Source of the DNA: Neobacillus vireti
Lineage (GTDB): Bacteria; Bacillota; Bacilli; Bacillales; Cytobacillaceae
Direction of reading: 5' to 3'
NCBI RefSeq assembly: GCF_001026695.1
Contig: NZ_LDNB01000012.1
Span: forward strand, 603,492 to 667,491
Length of the DNA stretch: 64,000 nt
Below the pieces are notes generated by a model that saw only the letters and a program-made list of their open reading frames with translations, made no database searches and was not told the origin of the DNA. How positions within the stretch are numbered: the first letter of the stretch is position 1; each line of letters begins with the position of its first letter. This document shows positions 16,776 through 26,206 of this stretch, piece after piece. A program made the position numbers and the translations under genes.

Positions 16776-17123
16776 ATGGAAGAAACAATCGTAAAATCCT
16801 ATTTGCAGAAATCATTGGATGAGTGGAAGGATGATATTTCCTTAGTCCTAGCTGAAATTGCTAAAGAATATGATGAAGTAGCACAGGAATTAAAGGTGTA
16901 TTCTTATAAATATGGGATCACGAAGCAAGTAATTCAATCGACGGTCAATGAGGAAATCATCGAAAAAATTCGTGAGATGTACCATAAACCTTTTGAAGAA
17001 AATTATAACCAGTTGAAAGAATACATAAAAGATCTAGAAGAAAAACGCCGCGTATTTCAAATGTTTATCCAAAAAATTGATGAAGTAAGCAGAAAAGAAT
17101 CTGCGAAAATTACCACTTATTAA
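16776..17123 (+). CDS. Conserved-looking helical protein of unknown function
   Basis: The 115-residue, highly charged protein is predicted helical throughout, with a heptad-rich C-terminal half (NQLKEYIKDLEEKRRVFQMF) and no signal or membrane segment. ATG 16776 follows AGGGTGGG. The upstream region has a plausible promoter and a terminator follows, so it is a free-standing gene. I do not recognise its family. Confidence 0.6.
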   Translation: MEETIVKSYLQKSLDEWKDDISLVLAEIAKEYDEVAQELKVYSYKYGITKQVIQSTVNEEIIEKIREMYHKPFEENYNQLKEYIKDLEEKRRVFQMFIQKIDEVSRKESAKITTY

Positions 17124-17151
17124 GAATTAAAACTAAATTATTGATTAACAG

Positions 17152-17188
17152 AAAGGGAGGCACTTCTTTTAGAATGCTTCCTTTTTGT
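17152..17188 (+). terminator. Terminator
   Basis: AAAGGGAGGCA pairs with TGCTTCCTTTTTG. Its position shows that the open frame beginning at 17141 is not the true start of the next gene. Confidence 0.75.
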
Positions 17189-17272
17189 TTTTCTAAATCG
17201 GAAAGAGCGAACCACTGGAAAAGTGTCCTGCATATATTGATTAGCAGGACTGATTTGTGGAGTGTGAAACAA

Positions 17273-18781
17273 ATGATCACCGCTACTATTGGGAGCAAAA
17301 CCTATCGAATTCCGAATAACCTTGAGGAATATTTTAAAACTTTCCGTTCGCAGGTGATTGGTATGGATCAAGAATTTGAGTCACCATATGGAAAAAAGAA
17401 AATTATTTATGCGGATTGGATAGCAAGCGGGCGTCTTTACCGGCCAATCGAGCAAAAGATTTCTGAGGTATTTGGACCTTTTATGGCAAATACACATACA
17501 GAATCAAATGTAACCAGCTTGATGATGACAGGGATTTATAAGCAATCGAAGAATATTATTAAGGACCATGTAAATGCGGGTAAGCATGATGCTGTCATCC
17601 TCGATGGCTTTGGGGTGACATCTGTAATAAATAAATTACAGCGGATTTTGGGAATCAGGGTACATGAAAAGTGGAAAAAACGTCTGCAGCTTCAGCTTTC
17701 TGATAATGAAAGACCCGTTATTTTCTTAACGCATATGGAACATCATTCGAACCATACATCCTGGCTTGAGACGATAGGGGACGTGGTTGTAGTAGGACCT
17801 GATACGAATGGAACAGTGGATGTCAATCAACTGGAGCAGCTCCTTCACCATTATAAGGATCGCCGGTTGAAAATTGGCTCGTTTACAGCCTGCTCGAATG
17901 TAACTGGGATTAAAACCCCCTATCATCAATTAGCAAAAATTATGCATCAGCATGGAGGTCTTTGTTTTGTTGATTTTGCTGCATCCGCCCCGTATACAGC
18001 GATTGACATGCATCCGAAGGACCCGTTGGAAAAACTGGATGCAGTATTCTTCTCGCCACACAAGTTTTTAGGGGGACCGGGTTCAAGTGGTGTCTTAGTT
18101 TTTGATAGAAGGTTGTATATCAATAAGGTTCCTGATCATCCTGGCGGTGGAACAGTTACCTGGACGAATCCATGGGGGGAGCACCAATATTATGCAGATA
18201 TTGAGATGCGTGAGGATGGTGGCACACCTGGGATACTGCAAGCGATTCGGACCGCACTTTGCTTGAATTTGAAAGACCGAATGGGTGTTGAAAATATTTT
18301 AAATAGAGAGAAAGAACAGTTAGCCCTTTTACTACCCCGATTAGAACAAATCCCTGAGTTCCATCTATTGGATGGTCATTTAAAGGACTGCTTAGGGATT
18401 ATTTCGTTTTCAATCGAAGACATACATTATAATTTAATCGTTCGTTTGTTAAATGATCGGTTTGGCATTCAAGTTAGAGGCGGTTGTTCTTGTGCGGGTA
18501 CTTACGGGCATTATTTATTTCATCTAAATAAGGAGGCTTCGAAGCAGATTACTGAAAAAATTGATCATGGTGATTTGTCAGATAAACCGGGTTGGGTTCG
18601 ATTCTCCCTCCATCCAATTATGACAAATGAGGATGTCCTGTTGTTCGTTAAGGCTATCAAAGAAATTATTATTAACATTGACGATTGGAAAAAAGATTAT
18701 GTTTATGATAAAGCAAGTAATGATTATTTCTATATAAACCATATAAGGGAAGATATGTCACCATTATTCCGTTTCGAATGA
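17273..18781 (+). CDS. Class V aminotransferase / cysteine desulfurase-like protein
   Basis: The 502-residue PLP enzyme has the Schiff-base lysine in SPHKFLGGPGSSG, the cofactor-binding FVDFAASAPY, and a cysteine-rich RGGCSCAGTYGHY where desulfurases carry their catalytic cysteine loop. It is about 100 residues longer than IscS or SufS. Its partner or substrate is not evident, since no sulfur carrier lies nearby. The start is set at ATG 17273 (GTGGAG upstream), because the longer open frame crosses a terminator. It could desulfurate cysteine or a related amino acid. Confidence 0.8.
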   Translation: MITATIGSKTYRIPNNLEEYFKTFRSQVIGMDQEFESPYGKKKIIYADWIASGRLYRPIEQKISEVFGPFMANTHTESNVTSLMMTGIYKQSKNIIKDHVNAGKHDAVILDGFGVTSVINKLQRILGIRVHEKWKKRLQLQLSDNERPVIFLTHMEHHSNHTSWLETIGDVVVVGPDTNGTVDVNQLEQLLHHYKDRRLKIGSFTACSNVTGIKTPYHQLAKIMHQHGGLCFVDFAASAPYTAIDMHPKDPLEKLDAVFFSPHKFLGGPGSSGVLVFDRRLYINKVPDHPGGGTVTWTNPWGEHQYYADIEMREDGGTPGILQAIRTALCLNLKDRMGVENILNREKEQLALLLPRLEQIPEFHLLDGHLKDCLGIISFSIEDIHYNLIVRLLNDRFGIQVRGGCSCAGTYGHYLFHLNKEASKQITEKIDHGDLSDKPGWVRFSLHPIMTNEDVLLFVKAIKEIIINIDDWKKDYVYDKASNDYFYINHIREDMSPLFRFE

Positions 18782-18820
18782 TAGTTTAAATGGGTGTAAG
18801 GATTCTCCCTAAAAAGACCG

Positions 18821-18870
18821 AAATAAAATGAAAAAGGCCGATTTAAATCAGCCTTTTTTCATTTTATTTA
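18821..18870. terminator. Long bidirectional terminator
   Basis: AAATAAAATGAAAAAGGC and its complement GCCTTTTTTCATTTTATTT flank a 12-base loop. It isolates the urease operon from the gene before it. Confidence 0.9.
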
Positions 18871-18971
18871 ATTAATAATTTTCTGCCCCCTGTTTAAAAA
18901 GAACACAATATGGAGATTTTTATTGAAGGATGGGTAAATCATTAGACTAAATTCCCAAAGGAGGCTTTTCA

Positions 18972-19274
18972 ATGCAATTAGTACCCCGCGAGATTGACAA
19001 GCTTATGATTGTTGTCGCAGCCGATGTTGCTAAAAGGAGAAGAGAAAGAGGCTTGAAATTAAATTATCCCGAAGCAGTGGCACTTATCACCAATGAAGTG
19101 TTAGAGGGCGCAAGGGATGGAAGAACTGTAGCGGAATTGATGGAATATGGTGCCACCATTTTGAGGCGTGAAGATGTAATGGAAGGTATTGCAGATATCA
19201 TTGACGATATTCAAGTAGAGGCAACATTTCCGGATGGAACAAAACTAGTGACCGTCCATGATCCAATTCGATAA
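18972..19274 (+). CDS. ureA: Urease gamma subunit
   Basis: The 100-residue protein begins [20 protein letters not shown] and contains [20 protein letters not shown], both typical of the small UreA subunit. It forms the trimeric urease with UreB and UreC, which hydrolyses urea to ammonia and carbamate in the cytoplasm. A strong AAAGGAGG precedes the ATG. It is the first gene of a seven-gene operon in the order ABCEFGD, as in other ureolytic Bacillus and Sporosarcina. Confidence 0.97.
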   Translation: MQLVPREIDKLMIVVAADVAKRRRERGLKLNYPEAVALITNEVLEGARDGRTVAELMEYGATILRREDVMEGIADIIDDIQVEATFPDGTKLVTVHDPIR

Positions 19275-19295
19275 ATTCAGCAGGAGGCATAAATA

Positions 19296-19631
19296 ATGGA
19301 GATTGAAATGGAACCAGGGCAATTGTTTTTAAAAGAGGAACCGATTATTTGTAATGAGGGAAGAGAGAAAACTAGGCTAAGAGTAACTAATACGGGAGAC
19401 CGTCCTGTCCAAATAGGTTCTCATTTTCATTTTTTTGAGGTGAATGAAGCCTTGCAATTCAAACGGGATGAAGCCTTCGGTAAACGATTGAATGTCCCCG
19501 CTGGAGCTGCGGTTCGCTTCGAACCTGGTGATGAAAAAGAAATAGAATTGGTCTGTTTCGCCGGGGAAAGGAAAGTTTACGGATTTAATAATAAAACCGA
19601 TGGTTCTGTTGAAAGCGAGTGTGGAAAATGA
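19296..19631 (+). CDS. ureB: Urease beta subunit
   Basis: The 111-residue UreB has [20 protein letters not shown] and [19 protein letters not shown], which match the family. It packs around the active-site flap of UreC. CAGGAGG precedes the ATG, 21 bases after ureA. Its stop overlaps the ureC start in ATGA, so translation is coupled. Confidence 0.96.
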   Translation: MEIEMEPGQLFLKEEPIICNEGREKTRLRVTNTGDRPVQIGSHFHFFEVNEALQFKRDEAFGKRLNVPAGAAVRFEPGDEKEIELVCFAGERKVYGFNNKTDGSVESECGK

Positions 19632-21340
19632 GCTTTAAAATGACAAGAAAACAATATTCCGAAATGTACGGACCAACTACTGGTGATTCCATTCGGCTTG
19701 CAGATACGGATTTATTTATTCGAATTGAGAAGGATCATACTACATACGGCGACGAGGTTGTTTTTGGCGGTGGTAAAGTGATTCGTGATGGGATGGGGCA
19801 GCATCCGCTTGTAACTCGAGGAGATGGAATACCTGATGTGGTCATTACAAATGCGGTTATTTTAGATTACACGGGAATCTATAAAGCAGATATCGCGATT
19901 CGTGACGGGAAAATAGCCGGAATCGGTAAAAGCGGAAATCCTTTGGTTATGGATGGAGTCGATATTATTATCGGTGCCTCCACAGAAATTATTGCCGGTG
20001 AGGGTATGATTGTGACCGCAGGCGGAATTGACACACATGTGCATTTTATTAATCCGGCACAAGTGGATGTTGCGCTCACGGCGGGGATGACAACTTTAAT
20101 TGGCGGCGGTACAGGAGCAACGGCAGGCTCAAGGGCCACTACAGTCACTCCTGGAGAATGGAATATGCACCGTATGCTCGAAGCAATAGAAGGGCTTCCA
20201 ATTAACGTTGGATTAACAGGTAAAGGACAAGCAGCAACCGAAGAACCGTTAGCAGAACAAATAGAAGCTGGCGCAATCGGACTAAAGGTTCATGAAGACT
20301 GGGGAGCAACACCTTCAGCCCTTGACCATTCATTGAAGGTCGCAGACAAATATGATGTGCAAGTGGCCCTTCATGCAGACACCTTGAATGAGGCAGGATT
20401 TGTTGAAAACACGATTGCTGCAATCAAGGACCGGGTTATTCACTTGTATCATACGGAAGGGGCAGGCGGCGGACATGCTCCGGACTTAATCAAGGCAGCC
20501 AGCTTTATGAATGTTCTGCCGTCATCAACAAATCCAACGATGCCCTATACCGTTAACACCGTCGATGAACATTTAGATATGCTAATGGTTTGCCATCACT
20601 TAAATCCATCGGTGCCTGAAGATATAGCCTTTGCCGATTCACGAATTAGAAAAGAAACAATTGCTGCCGAAGACATCCTTCAAGACATGGGAATTTTCAG
20701 CATGACCAGTTCAGATGCACAGGCGATGGGGCGGATTGGCGAGGTGGTCATTCGGACATGGCAGGTAGCAGACAAAATGAAAAAACAAAGAGGCTCTTTA
20801 ACAGGGGATAGTAAGCTTTCTGATAATAATCGGGCAAAGCGATATATTGCGAAATATACGATAAATCCTGCGATTACCCATGGAATCGCTGATCATGTCG
20901 GATCTATAGAAATAGGAAAAATCGCGGATCTTGTGGTGTGGTCACCAGCGTTTTTTGGTGTGAAACCAGAACTCGTTCTAAAGAGTGGATTCATTGTATA
21001 TGGGATGATGGGGGATGCAAATGCATCGATTCCAACGCCGCAGCCGATTATAAGCCGCCCGATGTATGCTGCATATGGAAAAGCATTACCAAAAAGTTCA
21101 ATAACGTTCATTTCTCAAGCCGCGTTTGAAGGGAAAGTACATGAACAACTTGGTTTAGAAAAAATTATCCTACCAGTTCATAGCATTCGGAAATTAACAA
21201 AGAAAGATATGAAGCTAAACTCCGAAACACATGAACTATCTGTGGATCCCCAAACGTACGAGGTACGAGTAAACGGTGAATTAATTACATGTGACCCAGT
21301 AGATAAAGTGCCAATGGCGCAACGATATTTCCTGTTTTGA
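19628..21340 (+). CDS. ureC: Urease alpha subunit (catalytic)
   Basis: The 570-residue amidohydrolase carries the whole nickel site. HVHFINP holds two ligands, Lys220 in GLKVHEDWG is the carbamylated bridging lysine, and HADTLNEAG and [11 protein letters not shown] hold further histidines. MVCHHLNPS contains flap Cys322 and catalytic His323, and SSDAQAMGR contains the last Asp ligand. Numbering agrees with the Sporosarcina pasteurii enzyme. ATG 19628 (ATGA overlap with ureB) is the start; an upstream GTG frame is rejected. Confidence 0.97.
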   Translation: MSFKMTRKQYSEMYGPTTGDSIRLADTDLFIRIEKDHTTYGDEVVFGGGKVIRDGMGQHPLVTRGDGIPDVVITNAVILDYTGIYKADIAIRDGKIAGIGKSGNPLVMDGVDIIIGASTEIIAGEGMIVTAGGIDTHVHFINPAQVDVALTAGMTTLIGGGTGATAGSRATTVTPGEWNMHRMLEAIEGLPINVGLTGKGQAATEEPLAEQIEAGAIGLKVHEDWGATPSALDHSLKVADKYDVQVALHADTLNEAGFVENTIAAIKDRVIHLYHTEGAGGGHAPDLIKAASFMNVLPSSTNPTMPYTVNTVDEHLDMLMVCHHLNPSVPEDIAFADSRIRKETIAAEDILQDMGIFSMTSSDAQAMGRIGEVVIRTWQVADKMKKQRGSLTGDSKLSDNNRAKRYIAKYTINPAITHGIADHVGSIEIGKIADLVVWSPAFFGVKPELVLKSGFIVYGMMGDANASIPTPQPIISRPMYAAYGKALPKSSITFISQAAFEGKVHEQLGLEKIILPVHSIRKLTKKDMKLNSETHELSVDPQTYEVRVNGELITCDPVDKVPMAQRYFLF

Positions 21341-21350
21341 GGTGAAGAAA

Positions 21351-21809
21351 TTGTTAATTGAAAGAATTGAAACAAATATTGAACGCATGGAAAAGGAAGA
21401 GATTATCAATCGTCATATTGAAAAGGTGTACCTTGAAAGCGCTCATCTAGTGAAACGGATTCAACGGGTTAAAACAGACCACGGCCGGGAAATCGGCATC
21501 CGATTGAAAGACCCGCGTGACCTAGTCGCGGGTGATGTGCTGTATATGGATGATTGCAATATGATTGTAATTGACGTGGTTGCGGATGATTTATTAGTGA
21601 TTAGCCCGCGCAGTTTAACAGAAATGGGCACGATTGCTCATCAATTAGGAAATCGACACCTGCCTGCCCAATTTGCTGATGATGAAATGATGGTTCAATA
21701 CGATTACCTTGTGGAGGAGCTTTTAAAGGAATTGCAAATTTCTTATAAGCGGGAAGACAGAAAAGTGAAGCAGGCGTTCCGTCATATTGGACATAGTCAT
21801 GAAGCATAA
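21351..21809 (+). CDS. ureE: Urease accessory protein UreE (nickel chaperone)
   Basis: UreE delivers nickel to the UreDFG-urease complex. The 152-residue protein has the UreE peptide-binding N-terminal domain and metal-binding C-terminal domain ([14 protein letters not shown]). The C-terminal tail is short (RHIGHSHEA), with only three histidines, instead of the long His-rich tail of Klebsiella. TTG 21351 is preferred because GAGGTG lies six bases upstream; a GTG at 21342 lies within that site. It overlaps ureF by 11 bases. Confidence 0.93.
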   Translation: MLIERIETNIERMEKEEIINRHIEKVYLESAHLVKRIQRVKTDHGREIGIRLKDPRDLVAGDVLYMDDCNMIVIDVVADDLLVISPRSLTEMGTIAHQLGNRHLPAQFADDEMMVQYDYLVEELLKELQISYKREDRKVKQAFRHIGHSHEA

Positions 21810-22485
21810 TATCCTCTCATTATTTCAGCTTTGTGATTCTAACTTTCCAACCGGGGCCTTTAGTCATTCCTACGGACTTGAAAGTTATATACAAGAAAAT
21901 AAGGTACACAACCAAGAAACATTCTCTGAGTGGCTTCAGGTGTATTTGAATGAGCAGCTCATCTATTCAGATGGGCTGGCTTGTCACCTTGTTTACCAAG
22001 CGTTGGAGGAGGATAACCTTCAGAAAGTGTGGAAGTTGGACCGTTTATTGACAGTACAAAATTTACCCCGTGAAACGCGAGAAGGCACGCAAAGAATGGG
22101 AGAGCGGATGTTAAATCTAGTCGAGTCATTATATGATGCCCCGATTTTCTCAACTTACAGAAATAGGATTGGGACAAAGCAATCATTTGGTCATCCAGCA
22201 ATTGTGTTTACGATGATTGCGCAATACATTAATGTTTCAAAAGCCGAGACTACTTTATTTTACCTGTATTCTGTTGTTTCCAGTCTTGTCCAAAATGCTG
22301 TCCGTGCAATCCCGTTAGGGCAGACAGCTGGACAAAAAATTATTCACCAGATTCAAGGTGATTTAGCCACGGCCACATTAAAAATTGAGCAGTTAGATGA
22401 AGAGGATTTTGGGATTGTTTCACCTGGTTTAGAGATGTCACAAATGATGCATGAGCGAATTAATATTCGTATTTTTATGTCATAA
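21799..22485 (+). CDS. ureF: Urease accessory protein UreF
   Basis: UreF binds UreD and UreG and gates nickel loading. The 228-residue helical protein has the family N-terminus [20 protein letters not shown] and the conserved SGLE-type and FGHPAIVF segments. ATG 21799 overlaps the end of ureE; an upstream TTG is less likely. Confidence 0.95.
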   Translation: MKHNILSLFQLCDSNFPTGAFSHSYGLESYIQENKVHNQETFSEWLQVYLNEQLIYSDGLACHLVYQALEEDNLQKVWKLDRLLTVQNLPRETREGTQRMGERMLNLVESLYDAPIFSTYRNRIGTKQSFGHPAIVFTMIAQYINVSKAETTLFYLYSVVSSLVQNAVRAIPLGQTAGQKIIHQIQGDLATATLKIEQLDEEDFGIVSPGLEMSQMMHERINIRIFMS

Positions 22486-22508
22486 ATGAAGAAGGGAAGT
22501 GTGTTTAT

Positions 22509-23120
22509 ATGGAACCAATTAAAATTGGCGTGGGAGGCCCTGTTGGCGCAGGAAAAACCATGCTAGTGGAGAAATTAACTCGTCATTTTAATGATGAAAT
22601 AAGTATGGCAGTGGTCACAAACGATATTTACACAAAAGAGGATGCAAAATTTTTAATTCAAAATGGCGTACTCCCTGCGGATCGGATAATAGGTGTAGAA
22701 ACAGGAGGATGTCCGCATACTGCCATTCGTGAAGACGCATCAATGAATTTTTCTGCGATAGATGAATTAAAAGAAAAACACCCTGATTTAGAACTTATTT
22801 TTGTAGAAAGCGGCGGAGATAATCTGGCGGCAACCTTCAGCCCGGAATTAGTTGATTTTTCTATTTACATCATTGATGTTGCACAGGGAGAAAAAATTCC
22901 GCGAAAAGGCGGGCAGGGAATGATTAAATCCGATTTATTTGTCATTAATAAAACGGATTTAGCACCGCATGTGGGAGCAAGTCTTGAAGTAATGGAGTCT
23001 GATACAAAAACTTTCCGTGGAGATAAACCATTTGCATTTACGAATTTAAAAGACAATACAGGTCTTAATGATGTCATCGATTGGTTAAAGCAAAATGCTC
23101 TTTTAAAAGGGTTGGCCTAA
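22509..23120 (+). CDS. ureG: Urease accessory GTPase UreG
   Basis: The 203-residue SIMIBI-class GTPase has the P-loop GGPVGAGKT (residues 9-17), nickel-binding Cys-Pro-His in [24 protein letters not shown] and the base-specificity motif NKTD. GTP hydrolysis by UreG drives nickel insertion into UreC. It ends one base before ureD starts. Confidence 0.97.
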   Translation: MEPIKIGVGGPVGAGKTMLVEKLTRHFNDEISMAVVTNDIYTKEDAKFLIQNGVLPADRIIGVETGGCPHTAIREDASMNFSAIDELKEKHPDLELIFVESGGDNLAATFSPELVDFSIYIIDVAQGEKIPRKGGQGMIKSDLFVINKTDLAPHVGASLEVMESDTKTFRGDKPFAFTNLKDNTGLNDVIDWLKQNALLKGLA

Positions 23121-23121
23121 A

Positions 23122-23946
23122 ATGGAGGATTGGACGGGAGCATTAAACTTAGAAGTGGAAGATAGAAAAGGAAAAACGGTCGCAAAGAAGGTATATTTTC
23201 AGGGTGCATTTAAAGTTATGCGCCCTATTTACCATGATGATTCTGGCCATGCTTGTTATTATTTATTAAACCCAGGCGGCGGATATTTAGATGGGGATCG
23301 CTACCAAATGAAACTCTCACTTTTGGAAAAGGCTAAGCTGACGCTAACAACACAGTCTGCAACAAAGGTGTATAAAACACCGAACAATTTTGCCTATCAA
23401 GAAGCAGAGATCTCCCTTCAACCGGGAAGTTATCTTGAGTATCTCCCTGATCCGCTAATTGCCTACCAAAATGCAAAATACAAACAAAAAAATATAATTC
23501 GAATGGATAAAACAGCTACTTTCCTTTATGCTGACATTGTCACACCAGGCTGGTCACCGGACGGTGAACGATTTAGCTATCAAACGGTCCAGATATTAAA
23601 TGAGGTTTACGTGGATAATGAATTAGTGGTTTATGACCATATTAAATTAAATCCTGCTTCGCAAAATATGAACGGACTTGGATTCATGGAAGGATTTTCG
23701 CATTTAGGTTCAATGCTTGTAGTAGGGAAACAAACGAACAGCTCACTGCTTGATCAGTTATATTCTGCGATTGATATGAATTCAGATGAATATAAACTTG
23801 GATTATCGATACTTTCGGTTCCAGGATTGACAATTCGGGTGTTAGCAAATACAACACAAGTAATAGAAAAACTATTTTCGGAAATTCACCGTGTAATAAG
23901 CCAAGAATGGTTTAATTCAGAACCAAGCTTTCTTAGAAAATATTAA
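23122..23946 (+). CDS. ureD: Urease accessory protein UreD (UreH)
   Basis: The 274-residue scaffold protein docks on urease and recruits UreF and UreG. It has YLLNPGGGYLDGDRYQM and TTQSATKVYKT, which are UreD signatures. It closes the operon. No nickel permease gene follows, so nickel must come through a transporter encoded elsewhere. Confidence 0.94.
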   Translation: MEDWTGALNLEVEDRKGKTVAKKVYFQGAFKVMRPIYHDDSGHACYYLLNPGGGYLDGDRYQMKLSLLEKAKLTLTTQSATKVYKTPNNFAYQEAEISLQPGSYLEYLPDPLIAYQNAKYKQKNIIRMDKTATFLYADIVTPGWSPDGERFSYQTVQILNEVYVDNELVVYDHIKLNPASQNMNGLGFMEGFSHLGSMLVVGKQTNSSLLDQLYSAIDMNSDEYKLGLSILSVPGLTIRVLANTTQVIEKLFSEIHRVISQEWFNSEPSFLRKY

Positions 23947-24053
23947 TAGTTACTACCCAGTAGATTAAATTTATGCTCCCACGATTTTGGTAGATGATGG
24001 TTTATTTAGCCATGAGTATATTTAATATATTGAAAGGTCATTGAGTTATACGA

Positions 24054-24096
24054 AACAAAGCATCCCTAACTTTCAATCGGAATGCTTTGTTTTTTC
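24054..24096. terminator. Terminator between urease operon and urea transporter
   Basis: AACAAAGCATCC pairs with GGAATGCTTTGTT, with T runs on the plus side. It separates two convergent units. Confidence 0.85.
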
Positions 24097-24097
24097 T

Positions 24098-24991
24098 TCA
24101 AATAGACCGGAGGGATTTCATTGCACCGAGGAGAAGCCATGTACAGAAAACAAAAGGCAATGTCAGTGCCGGAAGTCCATATGGTAAAAGCCAAGTCACA
24201 ACACTAGCCGTAATGGGAACGGTTAAACATGCCGCCAAAACGCCATATAAAAGTGCATATCGATGTGCCTCTTTATAAACAACCGCTACAGCGATTATGG
24301 TTAAAATCGCATTGTATCCATATAGTCCCATAAAGATCAAGCTATGTTCTCCCCCGAGTGCATACGCGGTCAGTAATGCTGCCCCATTTCCTAATATTGC
24401 ATAGAGCCCGAATCTCCACCCCGCCCAAAATATGGCAATGTAAAGCAAAATTCCAGACCAGTTATTATCAAGAAAGAAAATTTGCCCCATTCCATTAACG
24501 GCTCCATCAAGCCAATTTGTTTCGCCTTTTATATCTAGTATCCAATTAGCTAATGATTGTGGTGCAAGCTTAGGATCAATCTTAAATGAAACTAAGCGGT
24601 AAGCAGTCAGCAATAAAAACCATGTTAAGATAATAAAAGGAAAGGTGAGAACCGGGAGTCCAGGCTGCCTCATGATATGAATCATTGCTGCTGTAAATAT
24701 GGCTGCGATTGCGGCCCCAGCTAAGGCAATAATCCAGCGGTTATCCCCTCTTAAAAACAAGGATAGGGCCATTCCGGTCAGCACTGAGTTATAACCATAA
24801 ATCCCTTGGTTAACAGTCTTTCTATCTGCTCCTCCTAATTTTCCAATTAGTGTTCCAGTGATGGATGATAAAAGGGCAATAATTCCGATCGGCAGGGAAG
24901 ACACCATTATCGCAATTAATATTATGAATCCCGTGACTGCATTTTCAATCAAAATAACTTGAGAAATTCCTTTTAGGGATGAAGATATCAA
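24098..24991 (-). CDS. UT-family urea transporter
   Basis: The 297-residue membrane protein shows the internal duplication of urea transporters with two selectivity signatures, LPVLTFPFIILTW and LPALTLPFVFCTW, plus two NQGIYGYNSVLTG / MGLYGYNAILT repeats. It provides a urea channel that would feed the adjacent urease. The start is uncertain. TTG 24991 has only a weak site, and an in-frame ATT a few codons upstream, or another non-ATG codon, is possible; homologues usually have about ten more N-terminal residues. Convergent with ureD. Confidence 0.92.
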   Translation of the reverse strand: MISSSLKGISQVILIENAVTGFIILIAIMVSSLPIGIIALLSSITGTLIGKLGGADRKTVNQGIYGYNSVLTGMALSLFLRGDNRWIIALAGAAIAAIFTAAMIHIMRQPGLPVLTFPFIILTWFLLLTAYRLVSFKIDPKLAPQSLANWILDIKGETNWLDGAVNGMGQIFFLDNNWSGILLYIAIFWAGWRFGLYAILGNGAALLTAYALGGEHSLIFMGLYGYNAILTIIAVAVVYKEAHRYALLYGVLAACLTVPITASVVTWLLPYGLPALTLPFVFCTWLLLGAMKSLRSI

Positions 24992-25266
24992 CCAATTAAG
25001 CGTTTCTCTGCTAATTATTTTAACTATCCTGTAATGAATTTATTACCACTCCCTTGATATGCTACTAGTAATAAATTCCCCTAAAATAAACAGAAATATG
25101 ACCCGAGCAATTGTGGATCTCTTCACAATTTATCCGTAATTCATCAGGTCAAATTTATACTTATGATAATAAGAATACAAACTATAATTCTGATGCAGAA
25201 GAAAAAGCGAAAAATTCGTCATGCTCGAGCTCGCAAAATTCTTAAAATCCGAACTAAATAACTAAG
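24992..25266. other. Intergenic stretch with nested hairpin and a basic micro-frame
   Basis: AATTGTG and CACAATT form a hairpin nested within TGACC...GGTCA arms (about 25096-25151). A short plus-strand frame, 25163-25261, has a very basic end (MQKKKRKIRHARARKILKIR) but no ribosome site. Nothing else is supported here. Confidence 0.3.
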
Positions 25267-25297
25267 AAAAAAGCTCTCCCGAAAAGGAGAGCTTTTG
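25267..25297. terminator. Bidirectional terminator near yceI
   Basis: AAAAAGCTCTCC and GGAGAGCTTTT form the stem. It serves the minus-strand YceI gene and would also stop any plus-strand transcript from the gap. Confidence 0.85.
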
Positions 25298-25300
25298 CTA

Positions 25301-25834
25301 TTATTCAGCTTTTGCTGCTTGAAGTTGCAGGTTGATTTTTACTTTTTCCGCAACAAGTACGCCGCCAGTTTCAAGAGCTGCGTTCCATACTAGGCCATAA
25401 TCAGAACGGTTAATGGTTCCTACAGCACTGAAGCCCACTTTTTCATTTCCCCATGGGTCTTTTCCTTGACCTTCGAAAGTCACGACGAAAGTTTCTGGTT
25501 TTGTGGTACCACGAAGTGTTAAATCACCAGTGACGTTGTATTCATCATCATCTGTTTTTTCAATGTTTGTTGCTTTGAAGGTCATTGTTGGGTGATTTTC
25601 AACATCAAAGAAATCTGCAGAAACCAAGTGGCCATCACGATCTTTATTGCGAGTGTCAACACTTGCAGTATCAACTGAAAATTCAATGCTTGCAGTAGTT
25701 AAATCAGCAGGATCTGCTTCAATCGTAGCATTGAAGCTATTAAAAGTTCCTTTCACGTTGGCAATCATCATGTGACGAACAGAAAAATCAACACTGCTGT
25801 GTGTAGGGTCAAGAGCCCATTTTGTTTTTGTCAT
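25301..25834 (-). CDS. YceI-family lipid-binding protein
   Basis: The 177-residue protein is a YceI lipocalin-like barrel: KWALDPTHSSVDFSVRHMMI, then DTRNKDRDGHLVSADFFDVE and GDLTLRGTTKPET. These proteins bind isoprenoid chains in a long tunnel. There is no signal peptide, so it is cytoplasmic, as in other Bacillus copies. It has its own promoter region with a striking dyad just upstream. Confidence 0.93.
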   Translation of the reverse strand: MTKTKWALDPTHSSVDFSVRHMMIANVKGTFNSFNATIEADPADLTTASIEFSVDTASVDTRNKDRDGHLVSADFFDVENHPTMTFKATNIEKTDDDEYNVTGDLTLRGTTKPETFVVTFEGQGKDPWGNEKVGFSAVGTINRSDYGLVWNAALETGGVLVAEKVKINLQLQAAKAE

Positions 25835-25866
25835 TAAAAATCTCTCCCTTTTTGTTCTGAAATTAT

Positions 25867-25901
25867 TTATCTTGAATTTAATATAACTTATTTCAAGATA
25901 A
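25867..25901 (-). promoter_or_regulatory. 35-bp dyad upstream of yceI
   Basis: Perfect 10-bp arms TTATCTTGAA and TTCAAGATAA are separated by 15 AT-rich bases, about 33 bases before the start codon. The arms resemble MarR-family (MhqR/YodB-like) half-sites, so thiol- or quinone-stress control of yceI is a fair guess. Confidence 0.5.
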
Positions 25902-25933
25902 ATTATATGATGTTAGTCACTATATTGTCAATT

Positions 25934-26047
25934 GTTTTTATAAAAATATATTAGGGAATTAGATAAAGGGGGTGTGTAGGAGAAAAAGAATTGGAGATCG
26001 CTTTCAGAAATTTTTCAAAAAAAAAAACGCCAATACGGCGTTTTTTT
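25934..26047 (+). ncRNA. Candidate short transcript with sigma-B-like promoter and terminator
   Basis: GTTTTT (25934-25939), 14 bases, then GGGAAT (25954-25959) fits the sigma-B pattern GTTTAA-N12-15-GGGAAT. About 60 bases further a strong terminator (AAAACGCC-AATAC-GGCGTTTT, to 26047) ends any transcript. The ~80-base RNA has no credible complete frame; a TTG at 25991 after TAGGAG runs through the terminator. Confidence 0.35.
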
Positions 26048-26206
26048 GTAAGCAAATTATTGAAAATAAAAAAGGAGCATGATAAAATGAAATTTGGCAC
26101 AAAATGTTATTATTTTCATTTAGATAAATTACTCTATAATAACATTAACACATCTATTTGTGGTTGTCAACATATTGAATCAAAATTTTAGCTGGAGAGT
26201 GGTTTC

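Noticed and set aside
17141..17272. N-terminal extension of the class V aminotransferase
   Set aside because: The segment encodes a terminator of the preceding gene and lacks domain similarity; ATG 17273 has a ribosome site.
21342..21350. GTG start for ureE
   Set aside because: The GTG lies inside the GAGGTG that serves TTG 21351, and no other site is upstream.
25991..26191. 66-residue plus-strand frame with TAGGAG ahead of a TTG
   Set aside because: It runs straight through a strong terminator hairpin and has low-complexity lysine content; a non-coding transcript is more plausible.
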